Below, piece after piece: positions 58,167 to 64,000 of a stretch of 64,000 bases of DNA. Position 1 is the stretch's first letter. The number at the start of each line of letters is the position of its first letter. The stretch lies in NCBI GenBank assembly GCA_965232455.1, contig OZ246981.1:4216001-4280000 (forward strand). Reading direction: 5' to 3'. Source of the stretch: JBFGFX01 sp965232455 (GTDB lineage: Bacteria; Pseudomonadota; Gammaproteobacteria; Steroidobacterales; Woeseiaceae). The translations under genes were made by a program, and so were the position numbers. The notes beneath the pieces are model-generated. The model was not told where the DNA came from and made no database searches. It saw only the letters and a list, made by a program, of their open reading frames with translations.

Positions 58167-59407
58167 GAACGATAGGCCTCGCGGCCGACACCCTGAATGG
58201 GGATGCCCTGTGCGTCGAGAACCTCGTGTTGCAGCGCATACATCGCCGCCGCGGCCTCGTCGATGGCGCGGGTAAAGGCGATCGAGCCTTCGAGTATCGG
58301 CGCCAGCAGGGCCTTGTCCTGGATGCGGGCCGGCGGGTATTCGTGTTCGACCACGAGATAGGTGCTCGCTATGTCTATGTCGAGCAGTTCCCGTGCGGCG
58401 AGTTGGTGATCGAGCCAGTCTACCGTCCGGTTCTGGAGATACGCGAGCGGATCGTGGCGAGCGGTGCCGGGCAGCTCGTGCTCGCAGATAACGGTTTGCT
58501 TCTTCCACGCATGGACCTGATCGGCGGGATTCGGTGAAGGTTCGCCGCCTGCCCAGTCACCGCGGCCGAAGGTTTGTCCGCCGTAGCCCCAGGCAGACAC
58601 ACCTCTCGAATCGATCACCTGGCCTTTGACGTGGAACCCGTCGATCAAGAATCCGTAACCCTCGTCCTTGAGGTACTGGAACATCGAACGCGTGTCCTGA
58701 CCCATCAGCACAGAGTGCGACGGATCATAGTGGATGCGGAACTGATCGCCGACACCGTGCTTTTCGCAAATACGGTGCAATTCGATCCATGGCTGTGGCG
58801 CGTAGGCGATATTGTTGTGCCAGCGGTCGGCCGTAGTCCAGCCAGGCATGGGGCATTGTTCGACGCGAAACGTGAGTCCCCGCTCCTTGGCCTCCCGCAA
58901 CAGCGGAACGAATTCGGCCTCGAACATCTCGACGTTGGCATCCATTTCCAGATCGAAGTTGCGTCCGACGAATCCGCAAACCGCATCGGTTTCGAGCAGC
59001 ACGGCTGCATCGAAAACGCGCCGCATGAAATCGTGTTTGTGCTGCCTGGCGGCATCGTCGGCCACCAGCATGTTGTCGAAGTAAGCGAGATCGGACAGCC
59101 CGACGCCGGTCTCTTTTATCGCCGTGAGCACGCGATCCGCCCGTTTGCGATCGAACGGCTCTCGCAGATCCAGCGTGTTGGCGACCGGGTCCAGCATCGC
59201 CTCGGCCGGAACGTCACTCACGCTCGGGTGCAGCGCAGCCGACAGCTGGATGTAGGGTGAGCCGATGTCGCTCGAAAACTCAAGCCACTCCTCGATGGCC
59301 AGATCCGGATCCGGATCGCGTTGTTCTCTGGGCGTCAGCTCCTGAAGTGCGGCGGTGAGCACGCTGAGCTTCATGGTCTTTGGCTCAAACGGTTTGTTTG
59401 CTGCCAT
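58163..59407 (-). CDS. sugar phosphate isomerase/epimerase family TIM-barrel protein
   Basis: The 414-residue protein belongs to the xylose isomerase-like TIM barrels (AP endonuclease 2 fold). Visible parts are KLSVLTAALQELTPREQ, VGLSDLAYFDNMLVADDAARQHKHDFMRRVFDAAVLLETDAVCGFVGRN, LTFRVEQCPMPGW (a metal-ligand Glu), FRIHYDPSHSVLMGQD (metal Asp and His), GFHVKGQVIDSRG and a late VVEHEYPPARI. It may isomerise or epimerise keto-sugars made by the GMC enzymes. ATG 59407 is the first fair start; ATG 59374 (MKLSVL) is an equally good alternative with the family's usual N-terminus. It is the first gene of a two-gene operon with the Gfo/Idh/MocA enzyme. Confidence 0.86.
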   Translation of the reverse strand: MAANKPFEPKTMKLSVLTAALQELTPREQRDPDPDLAIEEWLEFSSDIGSPYIQLSAALHPSVSDVPAEAMLDPVANTLDLREPFDRKRADRVLTAIKETGVGLSDLAYFDNMLVADDAARQHKHDFMRRVFDAAVLLETDAVCGFVGRNFDLEMDANVEMFEAEFVPLLREAKERGLTFRVEQCPMPGWTTADRWHNNIAYAPQPWIELHRICEKHGVGDQFRIHYDPSHSVLMGQDTRSMFQYLKDEGYGFLIDGFHVKGQVIDSRGVSAWGYGGQTFGRGDWAGGEPSPNPADQVHAWKKQTVICEHELPGTARHDPLAYLQNRTVDWLDHQLAARELLDIDIASTYLVVEHEYPPARIQDKALLAPILEGSIAFTRAIDEAAAAMYALQHEVLDAQGIPIQGVGREAYRS

Positions 59408-59499
59408 AGGGATTACTCGCATAGTGTTAACAGGCCCCAGTAACTCCGGGGACGCGCGACTCCGACTTATCTTGACACAACTCTGTAGCGTGACGCCAT

Positions 59500-59516
59500 T
59501 GATCGACAGCCGATCA
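59500..59516. promoter_or_regulatory. inverted repeat TGATCG-N5-CGATCA in the divergent gap
   Basis: TGATCG and CGATCA are perfect inverted arms separated by five bases in the 176-bp gap between the divergent isomerase and small-subunit genes. A further TGTTAACA palindrome lies at 59425. Both are candidate operator sites; no regulator is encoded beside them. Confidence 0.5.
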
Positions 59517-59583
59517 TTGGGCTATTGTGGTTCGATGTCGGCAGCCGAACGGACCGCTGAGCGCAGCGATCGAGGACATAAGA

Positions 59584-60183
59584 ATGACGCAAGACTTGCG
59601 AATGCTGACTCGCCGTACAGCGATTCGAGAGGCCGTGGTGCTGGTTGGCGGCGCCATTTCGGCGGCGCAGCTCGGTTTGCTGGAAAGCGCGCTCGCGGCG
59701 ACCGGCGTCGAATCGAAGCCACGGTTTCTGAGCGCCGATCAATTGGCGATGGTCGAACGCATCGCCGACCTGATCATTCCGGAAACCGACACGCCCGGTG
59801 CCGTCTCGGCCGGGGTTCATCGGTTTATAGACGTCATGTTGGAGGAGTGGGCATCGCCCGACACCCAACGGGAGTTCGTCGGCGAATTGGCAAACGTCGA
59901 TCGGCGTGCAACGGACCTCGGTATACCCGGCTTCCTCGGCGGCAACGAAGATCAGCAGCTTGAAATCGTCAAATCGCTGGATGCGGAAGCATTCGCCGCC
60001 GGCGCACCCGACACGTTTTTCCGGCGCCTGAAAAAACTCGTGCTGTTCGCTTACTTCTCGTCCGAACCCGGCGCGACACAAACACTGCGCTACGACCGGA
60101 TACCGGGTGACTATGAGCCGTGCCTGTCCCTCGAAGACGATGGCCGCGCGTGGTTCTGGCTGGGACATTCGTATGAGCTCTGA
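59584..60183 (+). CDS. gluconate 2-dehydrogenase subunit 3-like small subunit (Tat-type signal)
   Basis: The 199-residue protein has a Tat-like signal (MLTRRTAIREAVVLVGGAISAAQLGLLESALA) and the small-subunit pattern LAMVERIADLIIPETDTPGAVSAGVHRFIDVMLEEWASP, TFFRRLKKLVLFAYFSSEPGATQTLRYDRIPGDYEPC. It is the second copy of the family in this locus and the likely export partner of the following flavoprotein, whose start overlaps its end by 11 bp. The start at ATG 59584 has GAGG upstream; the longer frame from 59527 has no such support. Confidence 0.88.
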   Translation: MTQDLRMLTRRTAIREAVVLVGGAISAAQLGLLESALAATGVESKPRFLSADQLAMVERIADLIIPETDTPGAVSAGVHRFIDVMLEEWASPDTQREFVGELANVDRRATDLGIPGFLGGNEDQQLEIVKSLDAEAFAAGAPDTFFRRLKKLVLFAYFSSEPGATQTLRYDRIPGDYEPCLSLEDDGRAWFWLGHSYEL

Positions 60184-61882
60184 CGACAACACGGTATTCG
60201 ATGCAATCGTCGTCGGCTCCGGGATGTCCGGTGGTTGGGCGGTTAAAGAGCTGGCCGAGCGCGGACTCAAGGTGCTGCTTCTCGAGCGGGGCCGCAACGT
60301 TACGCATCGGACCGATTACCTGACCGACAGCAAGGCGCCATGGGAGATGCGCTACGCCGGCCAGATTCCGGAGGCAGTGGTCGCGCGGGACTACTCGGTA
60401 CAGAAGGACTGCTACGCATTCTCGGACTACACCAAACACTTCTTCGTCAATGATCGAGAGAATCCGTACGAGACCACGACCGGAAAACCGTTCGCGTGGA
60501 TACGGGGCTACCACCTCGGAGGCCGGTCGCTGACGTGGCATCGCCAAAGCTATCGTTGGTCCGATCTCGACTTCGAGGCAAACAAACGCGACGGTCACGG
60601 CATCGATTGGCCGATCCGCTACAAGGATATCGAGCCGTGGTACGACCGCGTCGAGGAATTTGCGGGTATCAGCGGATCGCACGAAAACCTGCCGCAATTG
60701 CCCGACGGCAGGTTTCAGCCGCCGTTTCCGCTGAACTGCGTCGAGAAGGCCATGAAGCGCAAGCTTGAATCGGCGTTTCCGGAACGCCGCCTGATCATCG
60801 GTCGCGCGGCGCACCTGACAGAGCCGACGTCCGAACAACTTGCGCTCGGACGAACTCGCTGCATGAACCGCAACGAATGCCAGCGGGGCTGCAGGTTTGG
60901 TGCTTACTTTTCCAGCCTGTCGGCCACGCTCCCGGCGGCCAATCGGACGGGAAACCTCAGCACGGTTACGGATGCCATCGTCGATAGCGTGACGTATGAC
61001 CCAGGCAGCAACCGGGCATCGGGTGTGCGGGTAGTGGATGCCCGGACTATGGAGCGCCGCACATACCGCGCCCGCTTGATTTTCCTGTGTGCATCGACGC
61101 TGGGAAGCACGCAGGTGCTTCTGAACTCACGATCGGAGCGATTCCCGAACGGCCTCGCGAATGACAGCGGCGTGCTCGGCAGGAACCTGATGGACCACAT
61201 CGGCGGCGTAAGCGTGTCCGGCACCGTGCAGGGATTCGAGGACAAGTACACGAAGGGCCGGCGAGCCAGCGGCTGCTACGTACCGCGTTTTCGCAATCTC
61301 GATGAGCCGGACGGCAGGTTCCTGCGTGGGTTCGGGTATCAGGGCAGCGCCTATCGCGAAGACTGGCAACGGGGTACCCATTCCGCGGGTATCGGACCGG
61401 AATTCAAAGCACAACTGCGGAAGCCGGGCCCCTGGCGTTTTGGTATGGGCGGTTTCGGGGAAATGCTGCCTGACGCGCGCAACCGCGTCTGGCTGGATCC
61501 GACGCGCAAAGACCGCTGGGGAATTCCGCTCCTGCACATCGAATGTACGCTGCGTGACAACGAGCTTGCGATGCTCGATGCGATGGCGAGCGACGGCAAG
61601 GAGACGCTGGAGGCGGCGGGGCTGGTCGACGTCGAAGCGCAAAACAATCCGATGCCACCGGGGCTGCTGATCCACGAGATGGGTACCGCGCGCATGGGAC
61701 ACGATCCCGCGACTTCGGTCCTGAACAAACACAACCAGGCACACGATGTGCCGAACCTGTTTGTAACCGACGGCGCCTGCATGACGTCGAGCGCGTGCCA
61801 GAATCCATCGTTGACATACATGGCGCTCACGGCGCGCGCCGCGGAGGCGGCTGTCGATATGCTAAAGGAAGGTCGGATATGA
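60173..61882 (+). CDS. GMC family FAD oxidoreductase (putative glucoside 3-dehydrogenase large subunit), second copy
   Basis: The 569-residue flavoprotein has FDAIVVGSGMSGGWAVKELA near residue 9, VLLLERGRNVTHRTDYL, and the C-terminal LIHEMGTARMGHDP (His) and ACQNPSLTYMALTARAAEAAV (Asn). The same Cys cluster occurs (RCMNRNECQRGCRFGAYFS, C-x5-C-x3-C) near residues 230-240, so both GMC paralogues keep it. It overlaps the small subunit gene upstream and shares an ATGA with the Tat-type isomerase gene downstream, a tightly coupled three-gene unit. Likely oxidises a sugar in the periplasm and passes electrons to a quinone or cytochrome; acceptor unknown. Confidence 0.91.
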   Translation: MSSDDNTVFDAIVVGSGMSGGWAVKELAERGLKVLLLERGRNVTHRTDYLTDSKAPWEMRYAGQIPEAVVARDYSVQKDCYAFSDYTKHFFVNDRENPYETTTGKPFAWIRGYHLGGRSLTWHRQSYRWSDLDFEANKRDGHGIDWPIRYKDIEPWYDRVEEFAGISGSHENLPQLPDGRFQPPFPLNCVEKAMKRKLESAFPERRLIIGRAAHLTEPTSEQLALGRTRCMNRNECQRGCRFGAYFSSLSATLPAANRTGNLSTVTDAIVDSVTYDPGSNRASGVRVVDARTMERRTYRARLIFLCASTLGSTQVLLNSRSERFPNGLANDSGVLGRNLMDHIGGVSVSGTVQGFEDKYTKGRRASGCYVPRFRNLDEPDGRFLRGFGYQGSAYREDWQRGTHSAGIGPEFKAQLRKPGPWRFGMGGFGEMLPDARNRVWLDPTRKDRWGIPLLHIECTLRDNELAMLDAMASDGKETLEAAGLVDVEAQNNPMPPGLLIHEMGTARMGHDPATSVLNKHNQAHDVPNLFVTDGACMTSSACQNPSLTYMALTARAAEAAVDMLKEGRI

Positions 61883-62718
61883 AACGGCGAACACTACTCA
61901 AGGGCACGGCGGCGCTGGCTGCCACTCCGTGGCTGTCAGCTTGCGGCAGGGCGCCGGATAACGAGGCCGGAAATCGCCTCGAGCGAATCGGCATCCAGTT
62001 GTACACGGTTCGCGACCGCATGGCCGCGGACGTGTCGGGCACGCTGCAACAACTGGCGGAGATCGGGTACGACGAAGTTGAATTTGCCGGCTATTTCGAC
62101 AACACGCCCGCGGAGATCAAGGGTTTTCTGGACTCCATGGGTCTGGTGTCGCCTTCGGCGCATGTCTCGATTGACGATATACGCAGGTCCCCGGAACAAC
62201 TGATTGCCACTGCGCAAACCTTGGGGAACCGATATATCGCGCTGGGCTGGTTGGCGCCCGAAGAGCGCGTCGCCCTGGACGATTATCGGGGGCATATCGA
62301 CCTCGTCGCCGGCTTTGCAGAGCGGTGCCGCGGTTCAGGGTTGCAGTTTGCCTGGCACAATCACGACTTCGAGTTCATAGAACTCGAAGGGCAGCGCCCC
62401 ATGGACATGATCCTGGAGCGGACGGATCCCGAGCTCGTGCAAGTAGAGCTGGACCTCTACTGGATAGCAAAAGCCGGCGTCGATCCCTTCACCTATTTCG
62501 AGCGCCACCCGGGCCGGTTTCCGCTGTGTCACGTCAAAGACATGGCCGCCGATACGAGCATGGCCGACGTGGGCGACGGCACGATTGATTTCGCTGCGAT
62601 CTTTGCCGCCAGCGATCGTGCAGGTTTCGAGCACTATTACGTCGAGCGCGATGACTCCACGGATACGCTCGGTACCGCCGCCAACAGTTACAAAGCGCTT
62701 TCCGAGCTGGTGTTTTGA
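61879..62718 (+). CDS. exported sugar phosphate isomerase/epimerase-like TIM barrel with Tat lipoprotein signal
   Basis: The 279-residue protein begins MKRRTLLKGTAALAATPWLSACG, a twin-arginine signal followed by a lipobox (LSAC), so it is probably a lipoprotein exported folded. The TIM barrel contains IGIQLYTVRDRM, IGYDEVEFAGYFDNTP, SAHVSIDDIRR, FAWHNHDFEFIELEG, VQVELDLYWIAKAGVDPFTYFERHPGRFPLCHVKDMAADT and YYVERDDSTDTLGTAANSYK. The Glu, Asp, His and Glu metal ligands expected for the family are present. A periplasmic isomerase beside a sugar dehydrogenase fits conversion of a keto-sugar before uptake; similar Tat-type isomerases occur in other 3-keto-glycoside loci. The start at 61879 overlaps the upstream stop in ATGA. 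Confidence 0.88.
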   Translation: MKRRTLLKGTAALAATPWLSACGRAPDNEAGNRLERIGIQLYTVRDRMAADVSGTLQQLAEIGYDEVEFAGYFDNTPAEIKGFLDSMGLVSPSAHVSIDDIRRSPEQLIATAQTLGNRYIALGWLAPEERVALDDYRGHIDLVAGFAERCRGSGLQFAWHNHDFEFIELEGQRPMDMILERTDPELVQVELDLYWIAKAGVDPFTYFERHPGRFPLCHVKDMAADTSMADVGDGTIDFAAIFAASDRAGFEHYYVERDDSTDTLGTAANSYKALSELVF

Positions 62719-62734
62719 GCAGACACCGGCCGAA

Positions 62735-63493
62735 TCAGTCGACCTGCGGCGCCAGCTTGATGGTGCCGAACACGCTGGCGTCGATGTAGCCGAGATTCTT
62801 ATCTCCGTTGACGGGTTCAATATCATGGGAACCAACGAAGTGTTCTCTCTCTTCGCTGCCGTCATTGTCACAGTACGCGAGCATAAATCCCATGGTCTTG
62901 CCAGCAGTCAGTGACACCGGCTGATTGGAAATGCTGGGGTGAAAACTGTCGTCAAACACCTTGATAGCGACTTCCCACAACACCGCGTGCGGCGGGCGCT
63001 CCTGCCTCCTCCATTGACTGTCGATGTGGTCGTTCAACAGCACGAATTCCGGTGACCCGTCCTCCAGTTGACCGCCGATGTCGACCGCCTGATTGTCGAG
63101 GGCAACGTGGTAGGCGAAAGCGTTGTAGTCGAACTGATGATTCCCTCCGGAACCGTCCTCGTCGATAAATATCTCCAGGCAGTCGTCATCCCAATAACGC
63201 AGCAGGGGGTCTGCATGCTGGTCGAACAGCACGTCGTCGGAAATTTCTGCAAGCAAATACAGATGGCGCTCGTCCCAGAGCAGCTTGTAGCGGCCCGCAA
63301 AGTCCTGCGGCTCCGGGTATTCGCCCAGGATGTGTTTGTCGATACGCCGCCATTCGGCATCGCTCCAGCTGCGCTCCAGCATTCTTCCGTCGATTGTTAT
63401 TCGCTCGCTGGTGAAGCGTACGGCATCGGTTTCCGCAATACCCTCGGAACAGAAGGCGAGTAACAGAATTGGCGGAATTACAGTTGGCTTCAT
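62735..63493 (-). CDS. exported CBM9-like carbohydrate-binding domain protein
   Basis: The 252-residue protein has a signal peptide (MKPTVIPPILLLAFCSEGIAE) and a single CBM9-type jelly-roll: ITIDGRMLERSWSDAEWRRID, GRYKLLWDERHLYLLAEISDDVLFDQHADPLLRYWDDDCLEIFIDEDGSGG, FAYHVALDN, LWEVAIKVFDDSF and GFMLAYCDNDGSEEREHFVGSHD. WDDDCLEIFID is a typical segment of this family. It probably binds sugars at the cell surface or in the periplasm. The Met at 63493 begins the signal peptide; a start at 63511 is possible. The gene overlaps the end of the permease gene upstream if the longer start is used, and converges with the isomerase gene. Confidence 0.84.
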   Translation of the reverse strand: MKPTVIPPILLLAFCSEGIAETDAVRFTSERITIDGRMLERSWSDAEWRRIDKHILGEYPEPQDFAGRYKLLWDERHLYLLAEISDDVLFDQHADPLLRYWDDDCLEIFIDEDGSGGNHQFDYNAFAYHVALDNQAVDIGGQLEDGSPEFVLLNDHIDSQWRRQERPPHAVLWEVAIKVFDDSFHPSISNQPVSLTAGKTMGFMLAYCDNDGSEEREHFVGSHDIEPVNGDKNLGYIDASVFGTIKLAPQVD

Positions 63494-63503
63494 GAGGGCT
63501 TCT

Positions 63504-64000
63504 TCAAACAAACACCGATATGGCCAGTGTGACCGCGAGGCCGGTCATTGCGATTATTGTTGTCAGCATGGTCCACGAGCGCAACGTGTCCTTTTCACTC
63601 ATTCCGAGATACCTGCTGACCAGCCAAAATCCCGAGTCGTTCACATGGGAAAGGATTGTCGCGCCCGAAGATATTGCGATCACCAGCAAAGCCAACATCA
63701 CGGCCGAAAGCTCTTGCGTGGACGTGACGGGGGCCAATAGCCCGGCGGCAGTAATCATGGCTACCGTCGCGGAGCCCTGAGCAATCCGGGTGAGCGCTGC
63801 GATCACGAATCCGAGGACCACGAGCGGCAGTCGCGAATTGGCCATCACGTCGGCCAGGGCGCTGCCCACCCCTGAATCGATCAGCAATTGCTTGAAAGCA
63901 CCGCCGGCTCCTGTAATCAATATCACGATGCCGGCGGGCTCCAATCCCTTGTTCGCAATCGCGAGGAGGTCGTCCTTGCTGAAGCCGTCGATCCGTGCCA
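63504..64000 (-). CDS. GntP family permease (gluconate:H+ symporter type), 5' part outside window
   Basis: The frame runs off the right edge; the visible C-terminal ~165 residues read ARIDGFSKDDLLAIANKGLE, EPAGIVILITGAGGAFKQLLIDSGVG, LVVLGFVIAALTRIAQGSATVAMITAAGLLAP, SGATILSHVNDSGFWLVSRYLG and MSEKDTLRSWTMLTT, all close to GntP/IdnT-family permeases. The loop SHVNDSGFWLVSRYLGMSEKDTLRSW is a family hallmark. It probably imports gluconate or a related sugar acid, consistent with sugar oxidation by the GMC enzymes. The TTG at 63944 is not the real start, since the frame continues in family sequence upstream. Confidence 0.92.
   Translation of the reverse strand, partial: ARIDGFSKDDLLAIANKGLEPAGIVILITGAGGAFKQLLIDSGVGSALADVMANSRLPLVVLGFVIAALTRIAQGSATVAMITAAGLLAPVTSTQELSAVMLALLVIAISSGATILSHVNDSGFWLVSRYLGMSEKDTLRSWTMLTTIIAMTGLAVTLAISVFV

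Noticed and set aside
59472..59500. TTGACA at 59472 as a -35 element for the second GMC operon
   Set aside because: No acceptable -10 lies 16-18 bp downstream (GCCATT), so a promoter cannot be claimed.

Overview
The window is a 64 kb, high-GC chromosomal segment from a Gram-negative bacterium, most likely a marine or sediment gammaproteobacterium (a Woeseiaceae-like or related lineage is my inference; no rRNA or other lineage marker is present). Support comes from the backbone rsmG-parA-parB, then atpI-B-E-F-H-A-G-D-C, then glmU-glmS, which is the usual gammaproteobacterial order near the replication origin. TonB-dependent uptake, lipoproteins with lipoboxes, secreted S9, M14, M55 and S15-type hydrolases and Tat signals point to a peptide- and sugar-scavenging heterotroph. 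No tRNA, rRNA, CRISPR array or complete insertion sequence was seen.

Layout. 0-3.8 kb: the end of an S9 peptidase, then rsmG-parA-parB. 3.8-11.4 kb: an accessory block with a secreted protein, a 5-TM/hydrolase fusion, an orphan solute-binding protein, an S9 peptidase and an EAL-domain protein. 11.58-11.98 kb: a 400 bp giant imperfect palindrome carrying two long hairpins whose 23-nt loops are exact reverse complements and whose stems differ only by compensated changes. 12.1-19.6 kb: the complete F1Fo ATP synthase operon with a near-consensus promoter, internal hairpins and a strong terminator. 19.7-45.2 kb: a second accessory block separating atpC from glmU. It holds a small OMP, a LacI regulator with a perfect operator in front of xylB-xylA, DUF3750 and DUF72 proteins, cytochrome b561, an MFS exporter, a pair of 4-TM proteins (one broken by a 70 bp tandem duplication), a cytochrome c'-like protein, a secreted phosphodiesterase, an M55 D-aminopeptidase, two lipoprotein amidohydrolases, a beta-helix lipoprotein next to a TonB receptor, a CocE-type hydrolase and an M14 peptidase. 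45.3-48.6 kb: glmU-glmS. 48.6-50.4 kb: a small lower-GC insertion zone downstream of glmS that contains a broken fragment of a second glmS. 50.5-64 kb: a sugar-oxidation locus.

The last region is the most coherent candidate pathway. It has two GMC flavoprotein / small Tat subunit pairs, two DUF1080 (3-keto-disaccharide hydrolase family) proteins, two TIM-barrel sugar isomerase-like proteins, a Gfo/Idh/MocA oxidoreductase, a NupG-type MFS permease, a GntP permease and a CBM9-like secreted protein. Together they suggest oxidative (3-keto) cleavage of glycosides in the periplasm, uptake of the products, and their reduction or isomerisation. A GTAG-headed REP-like palindrome recurs in intergenic gaps, including inside the atp operon.

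Functions were assigned by reading translated sequence and motifs only. No database search was run, and substrate assignments are inference.
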